NCBI GenBank assembly: GCA_025350815.1 | Contig: JANXXE010000113.1 | Span: 1 to 64,000 of the forward strand | Reading direction: 5' to 3' | DNA from: Myxococcales bacterium | GTDB lineage: Bacteria > Myxococcota_A > Polyangia > Fen-1088 | Length of the DNA: 64,000 bases | Part shown: positions 19,024 to 28,011 of the stretch, piece after piece | Numbering within the stretch: the stretch's first letter is position 1 | Layout of the letters: the number at the start of each line of letters is the position of its first letter | Made by a program: the position numbers and the translations under genes | Notes under the pieces: generated by a model | What the model was told of the DNA's origin: nothing | The model's database searches: none | The model's input: the letters and a program-made list of their open reading frames with translations, nothing else

Positions 19024-20397
19024 ATGGATCTGTCGATTGTAAACGCGGCCGGCTGCGCGGCCCGGCGGGCGCGGTTGTCGGGGCGTCTGGGGACGACGGC
19101 GGCGCTGTTTGCATCGGGGGTGTCGCGGCCGCGCAACTACGCGGCGAATACCTTTCCGTTCCGTGCGGTCAGCCATTTTCTATATTTTTTCGGCGCGCCC
19201 CTGCGCGGGGCGTGGGGGCTGTGGGATGGCAACGCGTGGGCGCTGTATGCGCCGACGCCCGAACCAGACGCGCCGCTGTGGCACGGGGCCGAACCGGATT
19301 TCGACGAGTTGGGGCGGCTGATCGGCTGTCCGCTGTTACCGCTGTCATCTCTGCCCGCCGCGCTGGCAGGCCACGACGCGGCCACCTTGCCCGCACCCGA
19401 TCTCGAGACCTGCGCGGCGGCCGCGCGCTTACTGGGACGTCCGGTGGCGTCAGGGCAGTTCAACGAGACCGACGCGGCCCTTGCGGACGCCGTGATCGCG
19501 CTGCGGCTGCAACATGACGATGCCGCCGTCAATGAACTGCGTTCCGCCGCCGCCGCCACCGAAGCCGCCCACCACGCGGGAATGCGGGCCACGCGGCCGG
19601 GGCTGCGCGCATTCGCGGTGCGCGCCGCAATGGAATCCGAATTGATCGCGCGCGGCATGACAGTCGCGTACGGATCGATCGTCACCGTACACGGCGAGGT
19701 GCTGCACAACGAAGATCACCACCATGTGCTGGGCGCAGGCGATCTGCTGCTGGCTGATGTCGGGGCCGAAACGGCGGGCGGGTTTGCCGGTGACGTGACC
19801 CGCACCTGGCCCGTGTCGGGAAAATATTCACCCACGCAGCGCGATCTTTATGACGTCGTCCTGCAGGCGCAACTGCAAACGATCGCGGCGGTGAAGCCCG
19901 GCGTGCGCTATCGAGATTTGCACCTACTGGCGGCGCGGGTGATTGGCGAGGGTCTGGTGGCGCTGGGCATCTTGCGTGGCGATCCGGCCGAACTGGTGGC
20001 GGACGGCGTCGTGCCACTGTTTTTCCCACACGGCGTGGGGCACCTTTTGGGCCTCGACGTCCACGACATGGAAGATCTGGGCGACCGGGCCGGCTACGCA
20101 CCCGGACGCCAGCGCGCCACGCAGTTCGGACTGCGATCGCTACGGCTGGATCGCGATCTGGTGTCCGGCATGGCCGTCACGATTGAACCCGGCATCTACC
20201 AGGTGCCTGCCATCTTGAACGATCCGGTGCTGACGGCGCGCGCGGGCGATCGTCTGCGCCGCGATCGACTGGCCGCCTACGCCGATGTGCGAGGCATCCG
20301 CATCGAGGACGACGTGCTGGTCACAGCCCAGGGACACGACGTTCTGACCGCGGCCATTCCCAAATCCCGCGCCGACATCGAAAGCGTGATGGGGTGA
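19024..20397 (+). CDS. pepP: Xaa-Pro aminopeptidase (M24 family)
   Basis: 457 residues from ATG 19024. The N-terminal half (to about 190) has the creatinase-like fold (NTFPFRAVSHFLYFFG). The C-terminal pita-bread domain carries the dinuclear metal ligands: LLADVGAETAGGFAGDVTRT supplies the two aspartates, FFPHGVGHLLGLDVHDM the histidine, and MAVTIEPGIY plus GIRIEDDVLV the two glutamates. It removes N-terminal residues preceding proline, in the cytoplasm. The stop overlaps the start of the DUF3943 gene, so the two are cotranscribed. An upstream extension in frame to 18931 looks non-coding. Confidence 0.93.
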   Translation: MDLSIVNAAGCAARRARLSGRLGTTAALFASGVSRPRNYAANTFPFRAVSHFLYFFGAPLRGAWGLWDGNAWALYAPTPEPDAPLWHGAEPDFDELGRLIGCPLLPLSSLPAALAGHDAATLPAPDLETCAAAARLLGRPVASGQFNETDAALADAVIALRLQHDDAAVNELRSAAAATEAAHHAGMRATRPGLRAFAVRAAMESELIARGMTVAYGSIVTVHGEVLHNEDHHHVLGAGDLLLADVGAETAGGFAGDVTRTWPVSGKYSPTQRDLYDVVLQAQLQTIAAVKPGVRYRDLHLLAARVIGEGLVALGILRGDPAELVADGVVPLFFPHGVGHLLGLDVHDMEDLGDRAGYAPGRQRATQFGLRSLRLDRDLVSGMAVTIEPGIYQVPAILNDPVLTARAGDRLRRDRLAAYADVRGIRIEDDVLVTAQGHDVLTAAIPKSRADIESVMG

Positions 20398-20981
20398 TGT
20401 CCGCGCTGTTGCTGGCGACGGCAATCACCCTGACGACCCCATCGACAACGCCGCCGCCCACCCCCATCTGGTCGGTACCCCTGGCGCATGCCGCGGGCGT
20501 ACTGGTAGGTATGCGCCTGTCGCTGTCGCTCGCATGGCCCGGCGCCTATGCACTGTCACCGCTGCGCGACCGTGGCACGCAGTTCGCGCGCGCATACACA
20601 TCCGGACCCGAATTTCATTCCGACGCGCCGTTGCTCGAATCCGACGGCGATCCCTGGACCGTCAACATCATCGGCCACGGACTGTTCGGATCGGAGGTTT
20701 ACTCCCGCGCGCGAAACTGCGGCGCTGCGGCCTGGCAGGCGGCGCTGCTGATTGCCGGCGCGTCGACGCTGTGGGAATACGGCATCGAATCGTTCAACAA
20801 ACGCCCGTCGGGAATCGATCTGGTCGCCACCCCCATTCTGGGCGTTGCCCTGGGCGAGGCGCGCATCGCCGCCCACAACTGGTTGCACACGCGCCCGCGC
20901 GGCCTGTGGCGCAGCGTCGCCGAAATCGTCGTCGATCCCTTCGGTGAGGCCGAGCGCGGCTGGCTGCACACCCGCTGCTGA
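20397..20981 (+). CDS. DUF3943-like membrane-associated protein
   Basis: 194 residues from ATG 20397 (GTG 20394 is one codon earlier). The TGA of the peptidase gene overlaps this start. Hydrophobic N-terminus, then WTVNIIGHGLFGSEVYSRAR and WEYGIESFNKRPSGIDLVAT, the conserved core of DUF3943: an NxxGH segment, a hydrophobic helix and a WEYxxE segment. Family members are predicted to be membrane-embedded but have no known activity. Ends 1 base before the convergent ABC ATPase gene. Confidence 0.75.
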   Translation: MSALLLATAITLTTPSTTPPPTPIWSVPLAHAAGVLVGMRLSLSLAWPGAYALSPLRDRGTQFARAYTSGPEFHSDAPLLESDGDPWTVNIIGHGLFGSEVYSRARNCGAAAWQAALLIAGASTLWEYGIESFNKRPSGIDLVATPILGVALGEARIAAHNWLHTRPRGLWRSVAEIVVDPFGEAERGWLHTRC

Positions 20982-20982
20982 C

Positions 20983-21918
20983 TCAGGTCATCTCAAGAAA
21001 TTTCTTTTCCAGGCTGGTGCCCCGGCGCAGGCCCGAGATGCGCGCGCCGGCGTCCAGCAGCACGCGCAGGGCCACGGCGATGACGTCCTCGGCGGCGCGC
21101 GCGACGGCAGCGGCATCGGCGGCCAAGACAATGCGCAGCACGCGGGTCGGTTCATCCCAGGTGACAACGTCGCCGGGCAACGCCGCAGCCACGGCTGCGT
21201 ACGGCGCGGGCCCCGTGGCCAGGTAGATCTCCACCTGCTGGCCCTTTTGCGTCAACGCATCCGTCGCACCGCCCGCCACCACGACGCCGTGGTCGATGAA
21301 GGCCACGTGATCGCACAGGGCCTCCAGTTCTGCCAGGTTGTGCGACGAAATCAGCAGCGTCCTGCCCTGGCGCGATTGCCGCAACAGTTCACGCAGCTCG
21401 TGCGCGTGCCGCGGGTCAAGGCCGCTGGTCGGCTCGTCCAGCATCACCAGTTCAGGACTGCCAAGCAGCGCCTGCGCGATGGCCAGGCGGCGCAACATGC
21501 CGTGCGACAGCGTCTTGGTCTTGTGGTCGCGTCGATCGGATAGGCCGACCTGGTCCAGGACCGCCTCACCCTGCCGCGCGGCCTCGCGCGCGGACAGACC
21601 CTGAAGCTGGCCGAAGAATCGCAGGTGCTCGAGACACCGGGTCTCGCGCCCAAGAGCCGCGTCCTGCGGCATCGCCGACATGCGCCCCTTGAGGCGCACG
21701 GGATCGAAGCCCGACACATCCAGAATCGTCACCTGGCCCCGGTCGGGGCGCAGAAACCCGCAGGCGATGGAGAATGCCGTGGTCTTGCCGGCTCCGTTCG
21801 GGCCGATGAGACCGAAGATCGAACCGGCGGGAACCTCCAGCGCCAATCCACGCAACGCCTGCGTGGAACCAAAGCGTTTCCACACATCGGTCAGCCTCAG
21901 GGCGGGCGACGCACTCAC
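20983..21918 (-). CDS. ABC transporter ATP-binding protein
   Basis: 311 residues from GTG 21918, which overlaps the permease stop as GTGA. Walker A GPNGAGKTT (about 39-47), signature LSHGMLRRLAIAQAL in place of LSGGQ, Walker B LVMLDEPTSGLDP and the switch histidine in LLISSHNLAE. The C-terminal 90 residues form the small regulatory domain seen in CcmA/NatA-type export ATPases. It pairs with the permease directly upstream as an ABC-2 exporter or membrane-remodelling complex; the substrate is unknown. Confidence 0.92.
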   Translation of the reverse strand: MSASPALRLTDVWKRFGSTQALRGLALEVPAGSIFGLIGPNGAGKTTAFSIACGFLRPDRGQVTILDVSGFDPVRLKGRMSAMPQDAALGRETRCLEHLRFFGQLQGLSAREAARQGEAVLDQVGLSDRRDHKTKTLSHGMLRRLAIAQALLGSPELVMLDEPTSGLDPRHAHELRELLRQSRQGRTLLISSHNLAELEALCDHVAFIDHGVVVAGGATDALTQKGQQVEIYLATGPAPYAAVAAALPGDVVTWDEPTRVLRIVLAADAAAVARAAEDVIAVALRVLLDAGARISGLRRGTSLEKKFLEMT

Positions 21919-22877
21919 AGGTCACGCCGCCGCAAGATGGCGAAGCCGGCGGCGAAGTACACCACCGCCAGCGCCAGGCACAACGCCATATCAGTCAGGA
22001 ACGCGCCCCCCGGTGGATAGGCCAGCCCATCGCGATGCCCGAACGGCGTCAGGTAGGTGACCAGATCCCACAGCGCGTTCGACACCACGCCCGTGCCACG
22101 CACCGGTGCGTTCACGGCGAGGCCATTCAGGATGGCCAGGGCGACCGCCCCGCCCAGCGACAGGATGCGCGCCAGATTCGCGCTGGACGTGGCCATCGAC
22201 GCGAACATCGACCAGCCGACGAACGGCAGGCTGTACAGCAACACCCGGGGCCAGTACGAAAGCAACCCCATCGCCGTCGCGCCGTATTCGAAGGTGTCGA
22301 AGCACAGCCACGCGACCACGTAAAATGTCAGCGCCGACAGCGCGCTGACGCCCGCCACGATGACCGTCTGGCCCAGCGCCTTGCCCAGCGCATACGCCAG
22401 GCGCGTGGTCCGCAGGGCGGCATAGCGAATTGCGCGCGAGGCGACCTCGGACGATATCGTGTCGGCCGCCGTGAACAAGATCAGCCAGGGCGTGAACAGC
22501 AGCGCCGCCCAGCCAAAAAACACGACGATGGGCGGCTGGGCCGCGTAGTAGTCGGCCTTCTGTTCGTCGCGTAAGAAGGTGGCCAGCAGATCGTGATAGC
22601 TGCGCGACTGGCGCAGGCGGCGCAGGGCCCCGCCGGGACGACGCGCGGTCGGGGCGCCCGTGACCTGGGCGGCGCGCTGTTCGATGCCTGACACCATTTC
22701 GGCGAAACCCCATGCCCCCAGCGCCCCGGCGCCCACGAACAGAAACATCATCACAACCAGCAAGCGCGTGCGCAGCGCCTCGCCCAGCTCAAAGCGCGCG
22801 ACCAGCGCCGTGTCCCGTACGAACCCGCGGCGCAACGCCTGTGCGTTGGCCGGCGGGGTCGCCACGGAATCAATCAA
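21915..22877 (-). CDS. ABC-2 type permease
   Basis: 320 residues starting at TTG 22877, which overlaps the upstream stop as TTGA. One helix near residues 38-62 (LLVVMMFLFVGAGALGAWGF) is followed by a soluble loop of about 75 residues, then five more helices ending VVYFAAGFAILRRRDL, the usual ABC-2 layout with a large periplasmic loop after helix 1. It lies between an unrecognised anchored protein and the ATPase in one overlapping operon. The substrate cannot be inferred. Confidence 0.85.
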   Translation of the reverse strand: MIDSVATPPANAQALRRGFVRDTALVARFELGEALRTRLLVVMMFLFVGAGALGAWGFAEMVSGIEQRAAQVTGAPTARRPGGALRRLRQSRSYHDLLATFLRDEQKADYYAAQPPIVVFFGWAALLFTPWLILFTAADTISSEVASRAIRYAALRTTRLAYALGKALGQTVIVAGVSALSALTFYVVAWLCFDTFEYGATAMGLLSYWPRVLLYSLPFVGWSMFASMATSSANLARILSLGGAVALAILNGLAVNAPVRGTGVVSNALWDLVTYLTPFGHRDGLAYPPGGAFLTDMALCLALAVVYFAAGFAILRRRDL

Positions 22878-23602
22878 CGCGGCCTCCGGGCGACGTCGGA
22901 CACACCGACCTTGTCCAGTGTCTCGCCGAGCTTGGTGAAGGCGCCCACGTCGACCTGATTGAACAGATCGAAGTTGGTCTTCTCCTTTGCCGCCTTGGCG
23001 TCGGGATCCAGCGACGCCTTCAACTGGTCGTCGCCGCGCCGGTAGACCTCCAGAAGCTTGACGCCGATGTCCGCCATGTCGCGCGGCGAGGCCTTCTGAT
23101 CACCCGTGCGCAGTTTTTCCGCCAGCTCGTCGGCGGCCTTACCCAGTTCATCGTTCATCGTCTTGATAACGCCCTCGACAGCGGCCTGCTTGTCAGGTGG
23201 CAGGCGCGCCTCGTCGAAGAAGGCTGTGCGAAACTGGGCCGCCCGCAGGTCGGCCGCGGCCTTCGCGGCCACCATACCCTCGGCGCTGAATCCGCGGCGC
23301 CGTCCGCCATCGGGCCGATCGGGACCACGCCCCCCCTCGTCTCCCACCGACGGCGATGCGTCCGGCACGATGAAATTCGGCACGCCCGCGCGCTGACCCG
23401 GCGCCCCGCCCTGCCCGCGCGCGGCGGCCAGACTGCCAAGGCCGAGGACAAGCGGCAACGACATCGAGTTTCCGGCACGCGCCGCATCGTCCTTGGCGGC
23501 GGCCAGTTCGTCCTTGGTTTTGCGCAGCTCGGACCGCAGGGGCAGGCTGCCCAGAAACAACCCAACAATCAGCGCAAGGGCGGCAGTGAGGATGGTCTTC
23601 AT
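22874..23602 (-). CDS. Anchored hypothetical protein, first gene of an ABC exporter operon
   Basis: 242 residues. A single N-terminal helix (TILTAALALIVGLFLGSLPL) is followed by a coiled-coil segment (LRKTKDELAAAKDDAA), a Gly/Pro/Arg linker (about 60-108) and a helical domain (about 110-242) with many Lys, Asp and Glu residues, resembling a heavy-metal-sensor-like helical hairpin domain (DEARLPPDKQAAVEGVIKTM). Probably inner-membrane anchored with a periplasmic domain. Its stop overlaps the permease start, so it is likely an accessory subunit. The start is only 17 bases from the leuS start on the other strand. Confidence 0.7.
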   Translation of the reverse strand: MKTILTAALALIVGLFLGSLPLRSELRKTKDELAAAKDDAARAGNSMSLPLVLGLGSLAAARGQGGAPGQRAGVPNFIVPDASPSVGDEGGRGPDRPDGGRRRGFSAEGMVAAKAAADLRAAQFRTAFFDEARLPPDKQAAVEGVIKTMNDELGKAADELAEKLRTGDQKASPRDMADIGVKLLEVYRRGDDQLKASLDPDAKAAKEKTNFDLFNQVDVGAFTKLGETLDKVGVSDVARRPR

Positions 23603-23619
23603 ATAAAGTTGCCCCTTTC

Positions 23620-26136
23620 ATGCCCTACGATCACCGCGTTGTCGAACCCAAGTGGCAGGCCCGTTGGCGGGACGCCCAGTTGCACAAGACCACCTTCGAT
23701 CCGGCCAAGCCCAAGTACTTTGCGCTGGATATGTTCCCCTACCCGTCCGGGGCCGGGCTGCACGTCGGCCACTGCGAGGGCTACACGGCGACTGATCTGG
23801 TCACGCGCTACAAGCGCATGCAGGGGTTCAACGTTCTGCACCCCATGGGCTGGGACGCCTTCGGCCTGCCCGCCGAGAACTACGCCATCAAGACCGGCAT
23901 CCACCCGCGCCAAACAACGGCCAAGGCCATCGCCAATTTTCGCCGGCAGATCGATTCTGTCGGCTTCGCCTACGACTGGGATCGCGAGGTCAACACCACC
24001 GATCCGACCTATTTCAAGTGGACGCAGTGGATCTTCTTGCAGGTCTTCAAGAAGGATCTCGCGTACGAGGGCACCATCCCCATCAACTGGTGCCCGTCGT
24101 GCAAAACCGGCCTGGCCAACGAGGAGGTCAGCCAGGGCCGCTGCGAGCGTTGCGGCACCGCCGTCGAACGCAAGGCCATGCGCCAGTGGATTCTGCGCAT
24201 CACCCGCTACGCGGATCGCCTGCTGGAAGATCTGGCCGAGGTCGACTGGCCTGAATCGACGCTGGCGATGCAACGCAACTGGATTGGCCGGTCGGAAGGG
24301 GCCGAGGTCGTCTTCAAGGTGGCCGACGGCCCGGCGGCCGGCGCCGACATTCGCGTCTTCACCACGCGCCCCGACACCCTGCACGGCGCGACGTACATGG
24401 TGCTGTCGCCCGAGCACGCCCTGGTCGACAAGGTGACGACGCCCGGGCAACGGGACGCCGTGACCGCGTACCAGACGGCCGCGCGCTTCAAAAGCGATCT
24501 CGAACGCACGGATCTGGCCAAGGAAAAAACCGGCGCCTTTACCGGCGGCCACGCCGTCAATCCCGTCAACGGGCAGAAAATCCCCGTGTGGATAGCCGAC
24601 TATGTTCTGGCCAACTACGGCACCGGCGCGATCATGGCGGTGCCCGCCCACGATGAACGCGACTGGGAATTCGCGATCAAGTTCGGACTGGGCATCAAGC
24701 CGGTCGTGCGCCCCGCAGGCGGCCAGGCGGCGCCCGTTGGCAAACCATTCACGGACGAGGGCATCGCCGTGAATTCAGCGGTGCTGGATGGCCTGCCGAC
24801 GGCCGAGGCCAAGAAAACAATCACCGCCGAACTGCAGGCGCGGGGCCTCGGCAAGGGCACGGTCAGCTACCGCCTGCGCGACTGGGTGTTTTCGCGCCAG
24901 CGTTACTGGGGCGAACCCATCCCCATCATCCATTGCCCCAGCCACGGCGCCGTGGCAGTGCCCGAAGCCGACCTGCCGGTCACCCTGCCCGAGGTCGAAC
25001 GTTACGCCCCGACGGGCACGGGCGAATCGCCGCTGGCCAATATCGAATCGTGGGTCAACACGACCTGCCCCACCTGTGGCGGCGCGGCCAAACGCGAAAC
25101 CAACACCATGCCCCAGTGGGCCGGATCCTGCTGGTACTACCTGCGCTACCTGGACCCGCAGAACGACCGCGAGCCGTGGGCGGCCGAGGCTGAACGGCAG
25201 TGGATGAATGTGGATCTGTACGTCGGCGGCGCCGAGCACGCGGTCCTGCACCTGCTGTACGCGCGCTTCTGGCACAAGGTCCTGTACGACCTCGGCCGCG
25301 TCACCACGAAAGAGCCGTTCAAGAAGCTGCGCCACCAGGGGACGGTCCTGGCGCGCACCTACCAGGACACGATGGGTCGCTATCACGAGTTCGCCGAGGT
25401 CGAATTTCGCGGCGACGACGTTCACCTGACGGCCACCGGCGAGAAGCTGAAATCGTCGGTCGAGAAAATGGCCAAATCGATGATGAACGGCGTGAACCCC
25501 GACGACGTGGTGGCGGAATACGGCGCTGACGTCCTGCGCCTGTACGAAATGTTCATGGGCGAATTCGAGCTTCCCAAGCCCTGGGATCCGCGCGCCATCG
25601 AGGGCGTCAACCGCTTCGTCAAGCGGGTGTGGCGTCTGGTCGAGGAATGGGACGCCGCGCGCGCCCCGGCCGACGATCCGCACCTGCGGCTGCGCCACAA
25701 GACCATCAAGCGCGTGACGGCGGACATCGAACGCATGCAGTTCAACACCGCCATCAGCGCGATGATGGAATTCGTCAACGAGCTAATCGCCGGGGGCGCC
25801 TCGCGCGAGGATCTGTTGACGCTGGTTCGGCTGGTCGGCCCCTACGCGCCCCACCTGGCCGACGAGGCGTGGGCGTACCTGGGCGAGAAGGACTTCCTGA
25901 TCCGGGCGGTCTGGCCCGCCTTCGACGAGGCGCTGACCCAGGATGCCGTCGTCACGCTGGGCGTACAGGTGAACGGCAAGCTGCGCGGCAGCCTGGAGAT
26001 AGAACGCGACGCCCCCGAAGACCGCATACGCACGCTGGCCCTGGCGCTGCCGAACGTCGTCAAGCACCTGGAGGGCAAGACCGTCCGCAAGGTCATCGTC
26101 GTGCCCGGCAAGATAGTCAACGTGGTGGTCGCCTGA
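23620..26136 (+). CDS. leuS: Leucyl-tRNA synthetase
   Basis: 838 residues, usual bacterial length. Class I signatures HVGH (48-51) and KMAKS (616-620); zinc-ribbon-like WCPSCKTGLANEEV with CERCG; the editing domain with TTRPDTLHGATYMVLSPEH; tRNA-binding HFNTAIS-like FNTAISAMMEFVNELI and the C-terminal NGKLRGSLEI. It charges tRNA-Leu and proofreads with the CP1 domain. The start MPYDHRVVEPKW matches the family, yet no Shine-Dalgarno is present and only 17 bases separate it from the divergent gene; a TATAAA at 23602-23607 would give a very short leader. Confidence 0.97.
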   Translation: MPYDHRVVEPKWQARWRDAQLHKTTFDPAKPKYFALDMFPYPSGAGLHVGHCEGYTATDLVTRYKRMQGFNVLHPMGWDAFGLPAENYAIKTGIHPRQTTAKAIANFRRQIDSVGFAYDWDREVNTTDPTYFKWTQWIFLQVFKKDLAYEGTIPINWCPSCKTGLANEEVSQGRCERCGTAVERKAMRQWILRITRYADRLLEDLAEVDWPESTLAMQRNWIGRSEGAEVVFKVADGPAAGADIRVFTTRPDTLHGATYMVLSPEHALVDKVTTPGQRDAVTAYQTAARFKSDLERTDLAKEKTGAFTGGHAVNPVNGQKIPVWIADYVLANYGTGAIMAVPAHDERDWEFAIKFGLGIKPVVRPAGGQAAPVGKPFTDEGIAVNSAVLDGLPTAEAKKTITAELQARGLGKGTVSYRLRDWVFSRQRYWGEPIPIIHCPSHGAVAVPEADLPVTLPEVERYAPTGTGESPLANIESWVNTTCPTCGGAAKRETNTMPQWAGSCWYYLRYLDPQNDREPWAAEAERQWMNVDLYVGGAEHAVLHLLYARFWHKVLYDLGRVTTKEPFKKLRHQGTVLARTYQDTMGRYHEFAEVEFRGDDVHLTATGEKLKSSVEKMAKSMMNGVNPDDVVAEYGADVLRLYEMFMGEFELPKPWDPRAIEGVNRFVKRVWRLVEEWDAARAPADDPHLRLRHKTIKRVTADIERMQFNTAISAMMEFVNELIAGGASREDLLTLVRLVGPYAPHLADEAWAYLGEKDFLIRAVWPAFDEALTQDAVVTLGVQVNGKLRGSLEIERDAPEDRIRTLALALPNVVKHLEGKTVRKVIVVPGKIVNVVVA

Positions 26137-26165
26137 GCGCCAGCCTCAATGCGCGCCATGCTTTG

Positions 26166-26237
26166 AGCCGGATGTCGGGATTGAACCGACGACCCTCGCT
26201 TTACGAAAGCGATGCTCTACCACTGAGCTAATCCGGC
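26166..26237 (-). tRNA. tRNA-Thr (anticodon CGU)
   Basis: A full cloverleaf can be drawn on the minus strand: 7-bp acceptor stem GCCGGAT/ATCCGGC, D arm GCTC...GAGC, anticodon stem TCGCT/AGCGA with loop TTCGTAA (anticodon CGT at positions 34-36), 5-base variable loop, and T arm GTCGG TTCAATC CCGAC. The 3' CCA is not encoded and must be added. It lies alone between leuS and pal. Confidence 0.95.
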
Positions 26238-26320
26238 GACCCTGACGCGAACCCGCGAATCCGCATGTATGCCGCGTCGGTGGGCATCAAGTCAAGGCTG
26301 ACGGCTGGGACCGTCGTCGG

Positions 26321-26827
26321 CTACTTCAGGCCGATTTCGGCACGGCGGTTCTTGGCCCACGCCGATTCGTCGTGTCCGTCGGCCTTCGGCCGCTCGGAAC
26401 CGTAGGTGACGATCTCGACCTTGTGGCCCGGGATCCCCATCTTCTGAAGAAAGTCCTTTGCGGCCCGCGCGCGCTCTTCGCCCAGCGCCAGGTTGTACTC
26501 GGTGGTCCCTCGCTCGTCGGTGTTGCCTTCGATGCGAATGGACGCGTTGGTCTTCTTGGCGGTCTCGGCGATCTTCGCCAGCAACGGGCGCGCGTTCTCG
26601 CTCAGCGCGCGCGAATCGTAATCGAAATAGATGACGTTGCCGCTGGCGTCCGTCAGATTGTCCTTGCCGTCACCCTTGTCAGCGGCGGCCGGGGACGAAG
26701 GCGACTTGTCGAGTTCCGCAAGCGATCCCGTGGACCTGCCCTTACCCGCCTCTTGCGGGTGCGAGCACCCGACGTGCAATCCCCCAACCACGAGCGACAA
26801 CGCGAACACGAATCTCGACCTGGCCAT
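26321..26827 (-). CDS. pal: Peptidoglycan-associated lipoprotein (OmpA-like)
   Basis: 168 residues from ATG 26827, which follows AGGAGG; the upstream in-frame extension is not needed. Signal peptide ends GGLHVGC, an imperfect lipobox, then a Ser/Asp/Lys linker and an OmpA-like domain: VIYFDYDSRALSENARPLL, IEGNTDERGTTEYNLALGEE (the peptidoglycan-binding core with TDERG) and KNRRAEIGL. Pal anchors the outer membrane to the cell wall with the Tol complex. No tol genes are adjacent, so it is either the Tol-Pal partner encoded apart or one of several paralogues. Confidence 0.88.
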   Translation of the reverse strand: MARSRFVFALSLVVGGLHVGCSHPQEAGKGRSTGSLAELDKSPSSPAAADKGDGKDNLTDASGNVIYFDYDSRALSENARPLLAKIAETAKKTNASIRIEGNTDERGTTEYNLALGEERARAAKDFLQKMGIPGHKVEIVTYGSERPKADGHDESAWAKNRRAEIGLK

Positions 26828-26955
26828 TAGGACCTCCTGCAACGTGAAGATGTTGTGCCGTCTCTTAGCGCCCGGCCGGCCCGCTGACAACCCATTTTTC
26901 GTGGCCGATTTTTCGCAACCGAACTGGGCTATAAGCAGCAACGAAAGGGGCGCTG

Positions 26956-28011
26956 TTGCGGGCCACCATAACCCATAGCGCCATAGCGGTTCCCGGGCAC
27001 GAATTGCCGCAGGACAAGGTCACACGCGCGTTGGCCGGCCTGTTGCCGTTCGCACCGGAACGCCTTGCCGCCGTGATGGCGGTCTTCGACAACGCTGCCG
27101 TAACGCGTAGGTTCAGCGCGTTGCCCCTCGAACAGTTGTGCGTGCGACGCGGCCTTTCCGAAACGATGGCCATCTACCGCGACGAAGCCGTGCGCCTGGG
27201 CCAACGCGTTGCCGAGGAATGCCTGGCCCGCGCCAGCCTGCCCGCGCATGACGTGGACCTGATCATCGCCGTGTCGTGTACGGGGTTCATGTTGCCGTCG
27301 CTGGATGCGTACCTGGCCAACGCAATGGGCATGCGCCGGGACGTGCGGCGACTGCCCATCACCGAACTTGGCTGCGTCGCCGGGGCCGCGGCGCTGGCGC
27401 GCGCCCACGATTTCCTGACCGGCCACCCGCACGGCAAGGTGCTGATCGTTTCGGTCGAACTGCCGACGCTTAGTTTCCAGCAGACCGACGCCAGCTGGGC
27501 CAACCTCGTGTCCACGGCCCTGTTCGGCGACGGCGCGGCGGCCGTGCTGGTGACCGGCGGTGACGCGCCGATCGGCGCGGGCATCGTCGACGTACAAAGC
27601 CACCTGTTCCCGAACACCCTGGACACCCTGGGATTCGACCTGCGCGACGATGGTTTCCACGTGGTCCTGGCCAAGGAACTGCCCGCCTTGCTGCGGGCCC
27701 AGCTTGCCGACGTCGTCGATGGCTTCCTGGCGCGGACCGGCGTCCGGCGCGATCAGCTTTCGTCGGCGCTGCTGCACCCGGGTGGGCGCAAGATCTTGAA
27801 CGCCGTGGAAGAAGGCCTGGGCATTGAACGCGCGCGCACGCAGCCGTCGTGGGACGTGTTGCGCGACTACGGCAACATGTCCAGCGCGTCGATCTTGTTC
27901 GTCTTGCACAACTGGCTTCACCAGCAACATCCCGCCGCCGGGTCACATGGCCTCGTCGCCGGCCTCGGCCCCGGCCTGACCGCAGAGCTGCTGCTGTTGC
28001 GATGGAACTGA
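26956..28011 (+). CDS. Type III polyketide synthase (chalcone/stilbene synthase-like)
   Basis: 351 residues from a TTG at 26956, preceded by GAAAGGGG. The catalytic triad is intact: C140 (ITELGCVAGAAAL), H274 (LLHPGGRKIL) and N307 (DYGNMSSASILFV), with the family GFGPG-like GLGPGLT loop near the C-terminus. Homologues make alkylresorcinols, alkylpyrones or related polyketides from long acyl-CoA starters and malonyl-CoA. The next gene starts inside this one (10-base overlap) and a third follows by ATGA, so a three-enzyme pathway is encoded: polyketide formation, then methylation, then FAD-dependent oxidation. The product class is inferred from the operon, not from residues. Confidence 0.93.
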   Translation: MRATITHSAIAVPGHELPQDKVTRALAGLLPFAPERLAAVMAVFDNAAVTRRFSALPLEQLCVRRGLSETMAIYRDEAVRLGQRVAEECLARASLPAHDVDLIIAVSCTGFMLPSLDAYLANAMGMRRDVRRLPITELGCVAGAAALARAHDFLTGHPHGKVLIVSVELPTLSFQQTDASWANLVSTALFGDGAAAVLVTGGDAPIGAGIVDVQSHLFPNTLDTLGFDLRDDGFHVVLAKELPALLRAQLADVVDGFLARTGVRRDQLSSALLHPGGRKILNAVEEGLGIERARTQPSWDVLRDYGNMSSASILFVLHNWLHQQHPAAGSHGLVAGLGPGLTAELLLLRWN

